From NCBI GenBank assembly GCA_019722365.1, contig JADFUC010002054.1, positions 248,001 to 312,000 of the forward strand: a stretch of DNA of 64,000 bases. The letters are read 5' to 3'. The position numbers and the translations under genes are program-made. The notes under the pieces are model-generated. The model was not told the DNA's origin. It made no database searches and worked only from the letters and a program-made list of their open reading frames with translations. This stretch comes from Lithospermum erythrorhizon. Its lineage: Eukaryota; Streptophyta; Magnoliopsida; Boraginales; Boraginaceae. Positions 1 through 13,289 of this stretch are shown here, piece after piece (the stretch's first letter is position 1; each line of letters starts with the position of its first letter).

Positions 1-2450
1 TTTTAAAAACAAATGATATATATTTGTGAAAAATAGCCACTACGAAAAAAGAAAAAATAATAATTTTCGATTCGGCGATGGGACAGGGATAGTATAAATA
101 ATTTCGATGATAATATTATTTTGTAAATTATTTGAGCCGAATTACATTTATAATTTAGTAGGAATAACCGGGGGCAATTCGAGTTAAGTTAGATCGTTAG
201 GTTGTCCGATAACTCGATTCGCTCGTTTCCCGTGCGGTTTTCGTGACTTAGGGGTTAAGTAACCTAAATTTCATCCTTATCATCACTATTCACTCAAAAT
301 ATCACAAATTTTCTTCATCTTCTTTCTTCATTTGGGCCGAGACCCTGGCAGGAGCAAAACAAAATTTTTCTACTCTTCAGGATTCTTCCTTTTGTTTAGC
401 ATTATAAACATCCTCCAGAGTGGAGTTAAGGTTTTGACATCTTTCTCTGATTTCGAGGTAAGAAAGTAGGTTTTGGTTGATTTTGAGGTTGACTTTTTGA
501 TTGACATTTTCATAATTCAATTTTGATGAATCTTAGTTAGTTATGGGTTCTATAGCGTATATAAAGTGATAATTCATGATTTAGAAATTTTGTTTGAGGG
601 CGTTATGGCCCGAGTTGACTTTAGGTTTCGTTGTCTTTTTTGGGTTGATATTTTTTAAGACTTTAAATGTGTAGGAGGAGTATATTGGGACCTTATTATA
701 GTTATTGTGATATTAAATTGGTGATTTAAAATTGATTAAAAGCGGTTAGGTTGAAAAAGTGTTAATTCCCAGTTGAGTTAATTGATATTTCGGGTATAGG
801 TTGCTTTAATTATGGACTGTTGATTAACTAAAATGACTTATCGAGTTGATTTGTAATGATTAAGTAATAAGATGGAATTATAGCGAGAGATCGATTGGGT
901 TGTGTCGATGGGATTATAATTCGATAGTTTATCCGTCATATTATTTGTTTAGAGACAATTTCCCTAAGAGTTGATTATGTATCTTACAGAAGCAGCAGGT
1001 ATAGTAGTAGGTGCTTGATTATACTTTCTAGGTGTTTGTTTAGGCGTTGATCGTGAAAAAGGAGATTCTTGTGATTGTGTTCGCGGAGGTTTGTGAGTAG
1101 CTAGCGGTGAGTACTTATCGCGGTGTTACTTCGTATTCATTTAAATTGTGTAGACATATTATTGTTGTATGATTATGTGTGATTTATTTGTGTGAGCCCG
1201 TGATATGATTATGTGATTGATTATAATGCAGGCGTTGAAATTGCTTGAGGGTAAGTAATAGCTTGAACTCCCAGCTTATATTTCGATTTATGGCCTTGGC
1301 GTGACACATGATTACGTGGCCCTTGTCGGCGATTGTGTTTGCCCTTACGATTGTGAGATGTTTTAGGCGTATTGCTTGGATATTGTTTAGGGTAGAGTAA
1401 ATTTGGTTATTGAGGTGATAGTTAGAGTTATCTATTACTTGAGGTGACTTAGTATCGAGGATTTGACTATGTTGGGATGATTAGGGGTTAGGTATTTCTC
1501 GGCTTCATACTTGGGGATATCTGGCGATATGTGCCTTATACTTAGTGTATAAGGCGGTGTACATATACTTAGTGTATAGGCGGTGTGCTTATCACTTTGG
1601 TGTATGGAGTCTTGCGATGTTCCTTATACTTTGTGTATAAGTGCGGTGTCGCGCTATACTTTGTATAGAAGATGCGGTTTTATTATCTTTGCGGTATAAG
1701 TGCGGGGTGATTATTGATTAGTCCATTCCTGCAGGTAGACGGATTGAGCATATGCGCATTAGAGGTTGGTATACTGGTGGGGATATGAGAGATAGGAGGT
1801 TTGATGACTAGAGTTTTAGTCGTTGTTGAGTCTCTTGATTTCTTTCTGGAATTGTGTGCTTGCTGAAACCTTCTATTATATCTTCATGTATTATGTAGAA
1901 CTTCGCAATGCTGGAATCGTGTTGTATATTTAGGTAGTCCACGGATATATGTTTCATTCATATTTGACTATTATATTATTGATTGACTCGTTCCGTATGG
2001 TAAGTTCACCCACATTGTTAGTTTCACTAAGGCTTGTGACTTCGCCCACCGCGTGGCGGCATTTATTTGTGCCGAGGTTGAGGCGGCGAGTTGAGCAAGG
2101 CTGTTTGGGGATTTGTTCAGAGTGGCTAGGTGAGCATCAGAACAGCGGAGGATCCTCAGCGATCCCGATTTTGATGTGTTGTCAAGCTTTGTTTTTGATT
2201 GTTGTATTTTTCTTTTGAAACTTTAGCCTTGTCGGCGATTGTCATTTATTCACAGTACGATCTTCTCTCTTTTGTAGCACTAGCATTCTTTACATTTTAT
2301 TTGGGATATGTTGTATATATATGGAGTTGGTGGGTTAGATATCACGCGATGGATTGTAAATTTTTAAAAGCTGTGATTATTTTGGTAATATTATATGTAA
2401 TCATATTTTTTGGAGGACCGCAGTGGTTTTAAGCGGAGTAGATCCCATTA
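1..2450 (+). mobile_element. Ty3/gypsy-type LTR-like non-coding region
   Basis: No credible gene is present. The region shares its order of landmarks with 21720-23970: a pyrimidine-rich leader ending in GGTAAGAAA (about 460 and 21931), then runs of the word TTGACTTT, then a GAGTA-TTATCGCG block (about 1108 and 22588), then a zone with TTATACT repeats. This suggests two diverged LTRs of one gypsy-type family in the same orientation. Short open frames at 1949-2432 look accidental. No LTR ends, primer-binding site or target duplication could be fixed, so the boundaries are approximate and the family is an inference. Confidence 0.42.
1532..1710 (+). repeat. Degenerate short tandem repeat in LTR-like DNA
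   Basis: At least five imperfect copies of a 30-45 bp unit are visible, built around TATACTTTGTGTATAAG followed by GCGGTGT. Spacing is irregular. The related LTR-like region at 21.7-24 kb has a weaker counterpart near 22910-23000. Confidence 0.55.
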
Positions 2451-2639
2451 ATTTGATGATGCAATTGTTCCGGATTATAGGACTACCGCCTCGGAGCGGC
2501 CGACACAGAGGCGAATCGTTCACAATGAATTTGAAGCTTGAGGGTGTCATTGTCTTCTGATCATTTATGACATATATAAAGAAAAAGCCAAACAAAATTA
2601 AAGCTAAAATGAATTGACGTATCCTTAAGACAATCTTAT

Positions 2640-5560
2640 ACATGTGTTTATCATGCTTGCTTTGAGTAGTGGTTTAGTTAAGGGATCTGCTACATTATCA
2701 TCGGTCGGAACCTTACATATCCTAACATCTCTACATCGATTTATCTCTAGAATAAGATGTTACTTCTTTAGTGATGCGTGGAGGCGTGATGTGATATTGG
2801 TTCCTTAGCAAAAATATCGCTCGATGTTCTCACAATATAATTCACTTTGGACCTTGATGATAGGTACTACTCGAGTTCACTCACAGAACTTCTTGATCCG
2901 TGAGAACTGCGCTGCGACTTCGAAGTTATGATGTGCTAAAATTATTGTTGAAGCATTCTGATACCTTGCTTGCTCTTGCGCCCACCGTTCCGAGGCGGGA
3001 ATACATAACAGTTGAGATCGACTATATTTGTCTCTGCTCGGTTTAAAAGCTGGAATAGATACAGCCCTCTACTAATAACTCATTATCCCGCGTATACAAG
3101 GATCATATATTTAGTCGCCGTAGAGTACTTAAGTATGACGCCATGCTTGATCCAGTGATTTTTACTTGGGCCAGGGGATTGGTAATGCTGCAGTACACTT
3201 TCAGAACATACGATATGTTTGGACGTGTACATAACATAGCGCCTGATGGATCCTATGGCTGATGCATAAGGAACATCACTCATCCTTTTCTCTTCAACCT
3301 CGTTTATGGGACAATCGGAGCAGGTGAAATGTCTGTGTCTCGTAGGAGGTTTCCTTTTCTTGGAATTATCCATCTTAAATCTTTTGACGCTGTCACTATA
3401 AGTGTTTGTGGCTTAAACCAATGACCTTTTAGATGGAATTTCTATGAATCTTAATTCCAAGAATGTATGAAGCTTAACTTACAAGTACTCATAAACGCTT
3501 GCATATAGCCGGCTGACTTGACAAATTCAAGCATAATTGTATACGGCACCTGGTGATATGTAAATCACCATCTGAGAGCTGCTCAATCTTGATGTTGCTC
3601 CCACTAACACTTCTTGTATACACAGAACCTTCTTCATTCCTAATGAAACCAAGCTCTTTGTTGGACTCATTAAAATAAGTTTGACTTCTTGATGTTTGCT
3701 TAAGTCCATAAATGGATCTCTATAGCTTGTATACCTTCTTAGGTCCCTTAGGACATGTAAAACCTGGAGGTTGTGTCATGTACACGTCCTCTTCTAGATT
3801 CTCGTTAAGGAATGCAGTCTTTACATCCATATGTCAGATCTTATAATCATAATAAGCAGCGATGGCTAAGATAATCCGAATGGATTTAAACTTTACAACT
3901 GGAGAGAAGGTTTATGTAATCAATTTCTTGAATTTGTTTGAAATCTTGGGCTCTAAGTCTAGCCTTATAAAACATGGACATTTTCATATTTATCCAATTG
4001 CGTTTAAAAACTTTGCACTCAGGTAAGTCTAGAACCTTAATTTAGATCATTAATGTCAAACATTATTTTAGTGCATTGAATCTATTTGGTTCGTAGGTAT
4101 AAGCCATTCATCGGCTCTGTTCCTTTCATGGCTTCTTAAACATGAAGAGGCTCGTCATTCGATTAAGCTTTCACAATACCATCTGCTCGGGTTCTGACAG
4201 GTTTCTATCCAGGAAACCTCCTAAGGATAGTGTGAGTCTCCGGTTAAGTTGAACACGGTTTTACGTGGATGAAGTTGAGCTTCCTCACATATGGGGGCTC
4301 GTCTCTGAGGAGTGGATCGAGTCACGTTCTCAACATTGACTTCCTCACTATCTTGAACAACTTCAAGATTCTCACTTCTTTGTATCTCTTGGCTAGGTAT
4401 TCCTTCTCAAGGAAGCATGCATCTCTTAACTATGAAAATCAAACCTGCATCTTTGAGTAGAAAATAATACATGGTTTTAGGATAAATGAAATAACATTTC
4501 TCATATTTGGGTCAAGTTTTTCCTTATTCAATTTTTGACATAGGAAGCATGCTGAAAATCACCGTATGACTATCTTGGGGCGATTCCCGAACCCGCATCT
4601 ACGTGTAGGATCTTAGTAAACTGATTTAGTTGTAGACATTTGTTAGTGTGTGCGTAGCGGTTGTAATGCATATCCTAAAATTGAAGCGCAAGTTCGAGAT
4701 GTACTCATCATGGATAGAACCATATCGATAGTGTTCGATTTCTCCTTTCAGATACACCGTTATATTTAAGGTGTTCCCGGAGGAGTGGATGTGATCCTGA
4801 TACCACAGTCCTTAAGGTAACTTCAAATATAGTTTATGTATTCTCCGTCTCTGTCAGTAGGAGAACCTTAATAGTTTATTGAGTTGTTTATCAACTTATT
4901 TCTAAAAATCTTTGAATTTTTAAAAAGTTTCATTCTTATGCTTGATTAGATATATGTAACCGTATCTATTCACGTAGTCATTAGTAAGTGATAAGTATGA
5001 GAGTAACCTCCTCGGTAAGAGTATTCGTTGATCCACCACGTATGTCGAGTAGGTATGATACCCGATAAATCATTTGCCCTCTAAGCCGTTCAGTGAAGCG
5101 TGATTTGGTCATCTTGCGTATGGCAGCGGTCGCATTGATCGTATGGTTCAAACTTAGATGATGAAAATTCCATCGGTAATACCGAATTTCTTAATAAAGT
5201 TAAGTAGGTTATGTGACCAAGTGCATGATACCACAGATAGGAAGGATTCGAGTCATTCCATTTGTTCTCTTATTGTTTTATGTTGTAGGTCTCCAGCGTT
5301 TGTCTCAATACATAAAACAATTACGATGAGATGTGGAGTACCATCGTATCTATTTGGTATTGAAACAACCACTTTCATTAATTGAAAAGTAATAGCTATC
5401 ATTTTCAGGTTGTAGGCGAAATGATGTCTACGTTAAGTAAGGTACAGGTTGCGGACATTGTTTGGTTTAATTACCATTAACGTTGGCAAGCTTAAAACAA
5501 GCCCAATCTGGCAGCTGATGACATGGATATTGCATGATTCATTCCATGATTCGTTACGTA
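2640..5560 (-). pseudogene. Decayed Ty1/copia polyprotein (C0), reverse transcriptase to RNase H
   Basis: Read on the minus strand, the low-coordinate end encodes a copia RNase H terminus (DDNVADPLTKP near 2660-2700). Before it, at 3083-3373, lies a reverse-transcriptase/RNase H link with VPYASAIGSI, HWIKHGVILKY and ILVYAG. The stretch 3527-3730 matches the start of a copia reverse transcriptase palm (YKLYRSIYGLKQ-like residues, then VSGSNIK and QLSDGDLHI). Further up, 3900-3990 carries a decayed ARLRAQDF-type motif. Frames are broken many times, and no intact protease or integrase could be recognised up to about 5.6 kb. It is a dead element whose pol order runs right to left. LTRs were not delimited with confidence. 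Confidence 0.72.
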
Positions 5561-7599
5561 TCATCATGCTTGAATGCGAATCTTGTTATTGTTGTACTCT
5601 TTCGTAAATACGCCATGTATTTATTGTCTCGTTTCAATGATTAGTTGCATGTCATCAGGCGATGATGACCTCATGTACATTTCTCCCAAAGTGGAGCGGA
5701 GTGCTCATTGATTAATGGGCTATTAGACTATAGATGATATGTAAAAAAATAATATAGCTTTAGTTATTATATCATAATAAGTATTTCAAAAATCATATAT
5801 TAAATTAATACTTGTCTTCTGATCCCTTTGAAATAACAATGTTAAATTCTACATGACTAAGAATCGAGCAACTATAGCATGCATTTGATTCCAATCACGC
5901 CCAAGTAGGTGCAGCATCCGCGGATCGCTGACTATCGCTGACTCTTGGCGTCACTAAAAGTTCATCTTAGGCGTATAGTGACCTCTTTTATCCAACGGGC
6001 CTAAGTCCTGGAGTTGGAAATCCGTTCAAGTAACCAAGTCTACCCGGCCGAGTGAATTTGATGTTACAACCCAGTCTGCAGAGCGTATAAATACGCGTGG
6101 AAATAGCCTTAAGTATGATACATCCCCGGTAGGTCGTATAAATGAGACTCGAATCGACTTTAAGCGTTGGTAGCCAACAATCACTCTTAATTTGTAGTGG
6201 GATTAGTTATATTTTAGCAGAGTCACAGTAATTAGAGATTCAGCATATATACACAAGCAGTCATATATAACATAAATTACAAACATAAAATATAACACTA
6301 ACAAAGACTTGTGATATGACCTATAAAATCTGACTAGCTCTAAACTACGTCTATTCTACTAATGATCTACATAAATGCATGCGGCTCTCGAGGTAGGTCT
6401 CGATTTTCAATTAATTATATTTATATTAAATAATAATAAATTAAAATCTGTCTACTTATTCATCTTAGCGAATTAATCGGGTTGTATTTTAAAATATAAT
6501 CTAAATTATATCATGCAATTGATATCAAATTATGTAATCCATTTAAATTATCCAATAATGAAATTAAGGCGTATCATAAATAATGGAAAGAACAATATTT
6601 TAAGGCACATAAATAATCTAAATAAATGTAATAATAATTGTATATATTCATCGAATGAAATATATAATCCAATTGGATAAGGGTAAAATATCATAAGCTA
6701 TTTTAAGTGTTTAGCAATTAATATTAAATAACAAATATTTCTAAAAATAGTATTTATTTAATTTACACTTTTAATAAATTTAATTTCATAATATATATTA
6801 TTAAGAAATCCAATTATCAAATATTACGGATTTCTAATTTAATTAAATCAATTCAAATTATTAAATCCAATCAAATTAGAATTAATTAATTAATAGTCTT
6901 TATTTTTAATTTGGAGATCAAATACGATTAAAATAAAGTCTAGCTCAATTAAATTATTAAAAGTAGTTAAATTAATTAGTGGCCCAATTTCCAACTTGAA
7001 ATTAATTTAAAATTTTAAATTGATAAATAAATTAGGTTTAAAAGCAGTCAGCAGCAAAGTCAAAGCAAACTGAGGAATTGTTGATCGCGAAACCAGTAGC
7101 CGAGCTGGCAGGCGAACTCTAGGCCAGTGAGCGGCTGGTGGTCCCGGGCCGAGCGTCCATTCGGGCGTACGGAAATCAATTAAGCGTCCACTAAGACAGC
7201 ATCACTTGGTGGCTGGCGGCGTGGCTGCCATTTGGCTTCAGTCAAGCCCGATAGCCGTCATGGTTGATGTCAAGTTATTTCGCTAGAGTGACGTATACGT
7301 CATCCTGCTTGATCTCTTAGTTCGGAAGCAGATTCTTTTTAAAAGCGATCAGTTTTAATCGATTCACGTCAGCGTATAATTTTTGCTCATAAAATTCCAA
7401 AGGGTAAAATTCAAAAATTATTTACGATTTAAACTGCAATAGTTATTTTTAAAGGTATTAACAATTAATTTGGTTAATTATTTAATCAACAACAGCTTCT
7501 ACAATTAATTAAAAATTATCAATTACAATTCCACACATAAAATTGATTGATAATACATAAGTTTTCATGCATTTAATTATGTAATTAAATTTGTAGCTT
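5561..7599. other. AT-rich spacer, retroelement-derived in part
   Basis: No gene is visible. 5880-6230 and 7030-7330 are GC-richer islands with LTR-like texture, separated by strongly AT-rich DNA at 6420-7020. These may be LTR or leader pieces of the flanking elements, but I could not pair them with a second copy in the window. Confidence 0.35.
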
Positions 7600-8372
7600 T
7601 GACTTATGGATGCCCTTTGTTAGTTCTTGATTAAAATATAAGCAGAAGCGGGATTGAATAATATAAAAACAATAATATTCAGTGTGTACCGTCGGGGATA
7701 AATGCGGCGGAATATGAGGAGACTACGAGCAATCAACGTAGATCGTCCACAGAATAATGCCGGCGTATGAAGGCACTCCATGTGGCTGCAGAGTTCTTTA
7801 AAATATTAAAAGCTGTAGACGAGGTTGGGTGAGAGAAAAATCGAAGAGATTTTACGCCTACTAGTCGAAAGTATGAAGGGGAAGAGAGAGAATTTTGAAA
7901 CACAGTTGGAAGGGTGATGTAAGTTTTCGTCTCGAGAAGTGAACTTTATATATGAATTTTGAAATCACTCTTTTAGAACTTGAAAGAGATGGTGGCTTCT
8001 TGCTCGCCCAGGAAAGACGTTCTAGAATTCTTCTAAAAGAAGATTCTAGAACTTCCATTCTCATCTCGGTTCCATGGGGTGATTTTTAAAAATTAAAAAT
8101 TTCATCTAATATTCTTATACGGTATTTTAAACCCGAAGTTATAATAATATTTATGGTTGATTTTGTGTGTGACATCTTAGGCTCGATCGAAATTAACAAT
8201 ATATTAATTTATAATGCTCATACTGTCTGATCGAGTTACCTAATATATTAATTATCAACAATTAACATATATACGAGCTTTATTATTATTTAAATGTAAT
8301 AATCGGTTATACGATCCCCAATTATTTCAACGGACACGTATTTATGAGATCTAACGTTTATTATTTACAACG
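7600..8372 (-). mobile_element. Copia-type LTR, family A (minus orientation)
   Basis: The reverse complement aligns with the LTR at 52352-53024. Shared words include ATTTATGAGATCTAA, AAATGTAATAATCGGTT and CTTAGGCTCGAT (here 8179-8190), a TATA-like CTTTATATA (7945-7953), and TTCTAGAA clusters before it. The minus-strand 5' edge lies near 8372, where TTGTAAATAATAAACG corresponds to the TGTTGGAAATATGAG start of the other copy. The low-coordinate edge is uncertain. No adjacent pol remnant was assigned to it, so a solo LTR is possible. Confidence 0.6.
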
Positions 8373-9413
8373 AATAGAAAAGCGTATATATATTCTTGGG
8401 ATAGCGGATATTTTGGCGTGAGCAAGGTAAAAAGTATATAAAGTAAAATATGTTTGAGAATGTGCAGCAGCACTTCTCTCTTAAAAATAGGCTTGACCGT
8501 TGTTCACTGACATCAGTGGGGATTGGAGGTTTATATAACCAAGGATTGTGACTATGAGAATACTATTACGTACATTATTCATGTTTATTATTTCAACAAA
8601 TAGTAGTCCATGTGATTCACCAATCACATGTATGACCTTCTTATACTAGTCTCATGGTTATATATCTATCTATTCCATTTTCCTTTCTATGTTTCACACT
8701 TACAAATTAATTAGAGAGACATTGACGTTATGAATAGTGTATAATATTTTGAGAGTTTAATAATCAGGAAAAGATCATGTGCAAATATCAATATGATGCA
8801 AATCGTCGCAATTTTTATAAATATTAGTAGGTTGATCATTGGAGTTAATTCGGGATTGATCGAGAGTGTTGACCGTCATCGTAAGGTTATGCAGCGTTGG
8901 TAGGTCAGCGTAAAGAATAAATAAATAATACTGAAATGCGTATGTCTTTCATCTTAGGAGTACATTTGTCTTCCTACGTAAAATATACAAATTTCAGCGT
9001 TATAATATATTTGTTATTATTTTTTCATAAATTTCTTCCCAAGTACATTTGTACATATATGGATTAAAAAACTTACAAATAAATTAAAGAAAGAAAAAGT
9101 TAACACCGTAACACCCTAAATAACTTGTCCTAAACATAATTTTTTTTTTTTTTGCCTTTGGACTACGTATTTTATTTAATTTATTATTATTAAGAACTAT
9201 CAAAATTTATAACAAGATAAATTCACAAGAAAGTAAAACAACATGAAGTTCTATATTTAGTTGGCTCGACCAAAACATTTTGTTCTATTTGAAAAGAGAT
9301 TATTCAAATGAAAGAAGAGGATAAATGTGTAACGAGAATAAATTGCTTTCTTAGCACTTGTACTTTATGTGACATTATCATCATGCGCTTTGGTGGCTCG
9401 AAGTAATATTCAC
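8373..9413. other. Intergenic region downstream of GEX1
   Basis: AT-rich DNA with no recognised gene. A 14-base T run lies at about 9129-9142. The GEX1 3' untranslated region and polyadenylation site should fall within roughly 9100-9413, but no single signal stands out. Confidence 0.4.
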
Positions 9414-12183
9414 TTATTGGCTTGTGGGTAAGTGTGATATTTTGCGAACGTAGAGGATATTGAAATAGCTCGAAGCCAGGAGATCAAACTTCTTAAACCG
9501 TTGTCTGAGATTGTACCTACTAGGAGTTATTATTAATGTATTCTCTTCCTTATGAACTACAAAATCAGGATCAACCAATTTATCCACATCTTCTGGTAAC
9601 TCCTCATCAACCCATGAAAGCCAATCTACCTCACTATCTTCATCAGATTCATCCTCCTGTGATAGTGTTTTGCTTCTCTCAATGTTATTGACTTTATGAA
9701 TCAAAGTCAGCAACATCTGATGATTTAATACTTCATAGTCTCTGTATGTACATAAAAATGCAAAATATGTAAAATATTTGAACATGATACTTGTAACTAT
9801 CTTTCAAACATGATTTTACCTGTATGTAATAATGGAATGTAGAAGTTTAAAAGCTGCTAAAAACACAAACGATAATCGAATCCATCTAATATTATCCAAG
9901 CCCTGCATTTCATACGTTGTGTAACGAAGCATCACGGACTCGATCAAGAATGTAACACACAACCCTGCAAATAAAGAACCTTGAAATTAATTCAAATATG
10001 AAAATAATTTCAATCAGGAATTCAAGATATTCATTAATATTCAATACGAATGGCGGAACCAGAATACAATGTTATGGGACAGAGGTAATTGCTGATTTAG
10101 TCCTCGGTCCATTTAGCCATTTAGGGACCAATGTTCAACTTACTAGAGAAAATCGGAGACTAATGTGTAACTTGAGAAATAGAAGGGGACTATATTGCAT
10201 TTTAATCACACTTTCGAATATTAAATCAGTCGTTACCTCTTATGAGAAAGATGAACTAAGGCAAGTAAATATTTAGAGGCGAGATGAGAAAAATACGAAA
10301 ATTTTAAGGTTTTGGGGGAGGTGGCATCGTGGCGACTGCCCCCTATGCATGGTGGTTCCTAAAATATGCTTGATGTTGCTAATGAAGAAAAATATTGCTT
10401 ACCCATGTAAAGCATAGGTCTGACATTGTAGGTTTGCTTTGTGCTAGTGAACATGTAGACAACAAGAATTGCTAGAGAATAATAAAGGAAAGTTTTGATC
10501 AATCTTGATTCAAGCAGCAATGCATTGTGCAAAGCAAAGAGTTTGTCTATAGAAGTAAACATAGTCTCCTGCTTTGACTCAAATGCTTCCTGAGGAAAAA
10601 ATAATTAAAATCTTCATAATAATTAACCCTTTTTCAGACAAACTCAATGAATAACAAATTGATGAGTTCTTTATGTAACCTGTGCTGCTAATATCGTCTT
10701 TGAGTTCTCAACAAGATGGTCATGAGCTTGTTGAAGGTGTTTTTGCTTTTGAAGAAGCTCCTCTTGTTGTTTATGTCCAAAGTCAGCTAGTTGTTGAAGA
10801 GTACTCCTGCAATGAGAATAATATGTACAAATGATGCAACAATATATGATACATGACAAACACGAAATCACGAATATGTCTCATGTAATTCTTTTAGGTA
10901 TGTAGATTCAGGTTTCATCTAAGTTATATAGAGATTGATACATATATAGACTAATACCTTGAAACAAATGAGGCAATACATTTCAGAACAAAACTAATTT
11001 TGAGGGGATTCTTACCTACTTTCTTCCAATGCTTGTGATTGAAATTTTGTTAGAGAATTAACACCCTGAAGAGCTACAGATTGGATATCTAGAAGTTCTT
11101 TTTGTTTATCCAATGATAGTCCAGCCATGTCCTCAATATCATCAGCTTTGCTTTCCAAGATGGACATCCTAGAAACCATTGCTTCTCCAACTTTACCTAT
11201 TTCTTTTTCTATTTCAATCGCTTCATTCCTTATATTATTGACTTCTTCACCCAAGTTATTATAAGAATCTTGAACCATTGTCATTCCTTCCTCCAACTTT
11301 TCCTTCATTCTTTGTTGCCCTTCTCTCAACTCTCCTTGAGAATTCGCAATCTCCTTAGATTGCGAATAGATATCTTGTGAATGTCTCAAAACAACATTTA
11401 TGTATTCTTCGATGTTCTTTGAAGTTTCGGACACTTGTTGAGTTCTAATATCTATTGTAGCCAGAGAATCTTGAATGTTTTTTGAGTTATGCAATAGTTG
11501 CTCCCCTTGTTCTCCTATATTTACCAGTTTTTCTTCTGCATATTCGGCCGAGGATTTTAAATCATTCACCAAGGACTCGGTTCGACGTCTGAATGCTTCA
11601 TTCCTGCAATCCATCAGCAATACCACCAATAATATAATATCATACATCTTGAAACACGAAAACATCAATTAAAAAGAATTAGAGGGGTATAAGGTAAATG
11701 CATGAATCCTTACTGCAATTGATGGCAAAGATTATTAACTTCTAAATAAAATGTCCGATAAGTGCCATGAGCATGATCATCTAATTTCTTGACACAATTA
11801 GCCATTGAAGCTTGTGGATCACATTGAGGGAAATTAGGCCTCCCAGAGCTCTTCTCAAAGCAATCACTAAGATACCAAGCAAATTTCGATTTCAACTCAT
11901 GCTCTGCGTAAATTTTGGAACAAGATGCAAAAACACTTTGATATGCATTTTGCATACAACCATTCATAAGCATTTTGTCTTTTGCATTCTCCAACAACTC
12001 AATTCCTTTTTTGTTATTGAATGCCTCCATAGAAAAGTCCCCAACTAGCCCTTTGACATTGGCTTCATTGTTCTTTGTTTCCTTTTCTCCATCTTTTTTG
12101 GACCAAAATGAAAAACCCCATGATGTTTGAAGAAGCAAAATTGAAGCCAAAACTAGTAATGGAACCCTTGAGTAATTATACAT
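9414..12183 (-). CDS. GEX1: GAMETE EXPRESSED 1 (GEX1), Kar5/Brambleberry-type nuclear fusion protein
   Basis: Six exons splice to 614 codons: 12183-11714, 11603-11016, 10806-10680, 10589-10403, 9964-9820, 9741-9414. All introns are GT-AG and every junction keeps frame. The ATG at 12183 is chosen because a signal peptide follows at once (residues 1-23, ending TSWG). Residues 50-157 form a Cys-rich luminal domain with six cysteines (76, 88, 108, 121, 130, 153) and the family motif FAWYLSDCF. A long coiled coil covers about 160-395. Hydrophobic segments lie near 428-444, 454-470 and 485-505 (VRPMLYMGLCVTF between the first two). An acidic tail follows. The family acts in nuclear-envelope fusion of gametes and polar nuclei. 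Identification rests on recognised similarity to Arabidopsis GEX1; splice sites are my reading. Length is near the usual ~600 residues and nothing looks broken. Confidence 0.93.
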
Positions 12184-13289
12184 TTGAGCACAAAAGTCTA
12201 GGAGTGAAACCTGTAGCACAATGACCTCTCAATTACTCATAATAACATCATGTATGTGATAATAAGATAATTAATTATTTAAACAAAAACAATACAAAAA
12301 AATCCATTACTTTCATTTTAGTTTCATATAACTTAAGCTAATGATCAACGCCCATAATACAACTATTATAACACCTCCAATATATTTAATAAAACATTCA
12401 AAAAATTAAATTACGATAATCGAAATAATAATCAGTTGAATTTCAATAGAGAGTACCTCAATTTTTTAATTAGTGTTATTTTTTTAACATTAAAATATAC
12501 TATATCCTCTCCTCTGCCTCTCTAACTTTCTTCACAAATTACTCTAGTTGTATGCATTCATTACATTGCCAATGATGTGTATCACTATTATATTTTTCCT
12601 TTTAGGAAATGTTTGGTATTCCTTTGTAAACATTTTTTGTTACCTTTTTGTAGTAAATTTGGTTCAACAAACATTTAATAGTGTACTATCAAAAGATAAA
12701 AGTATCAGTTATTTATGTATACTGAGCTGCCTATTCCTATCTGGTCATATTCTCCAATAACTACTGTAATTATCAAACGGTTACAATTTTTACCTCGACT
12801 AAAGAGGGTGTTTGGATTGGATAAGCTTTTCTAGAAGAAACAAATTGAGCTTGTTACTTGTATTATACGGAGTACTAACCACTGGAGGAATTAGTAGAGG
12901 GCGTAGGGAGGCGATCGCCTACTCATACTCCTTAATTTTTTGAAAAATTTAATTTTATAAATATTTTTTAAAAACTGTAGTCATTTTTTCAAAAGTTATA
13001 TTATTTTTATATATTTTTTCTTATAAGTATAATTTACCTTCCTTATATAAGATTTATAATTTCCTGAATTTACCACTAATACTAATGATTGGAGTCCATA
13101 TTGTATATATCTTCACTATCTTGAACAATAGCTTATAATAAGATAAACATAAATTATATACATTTATCACACTTTATAAGAAACTATAAGGTGTTTTAAT
13201 TAACAATAATTTCATCGATTTATCATTTTAATGATCGTGTTAAGAATGCATGGTACTGATACCATCGTATTAACTCACTTGAAAGGTCA
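12184..13289. other. GEX1 upstream intergenic region
   Basis: This should contain the GEX1 promoter and 5' untranslated region, which run leftward. The DNA is AT-rich and no TATA box can be singled out. An open frame at 12548-12760 is low complexity and I do not consider it a gene. Confidence 0.4.

Noticed and set aside
1949..2432. Two hydrophobic open frames on the plus strand
   Set aside because: They lie in LTR-like DNA, show no family motif, and have the residue bias of T-rich non-coding sequence.
12548..12760. 70-codon hydrophobic frame upstream of GEX1
   Set aside because: Low-complexity Phe/Ile/Leu translation of AT-rich DNA, with no supporting motif or splice context.
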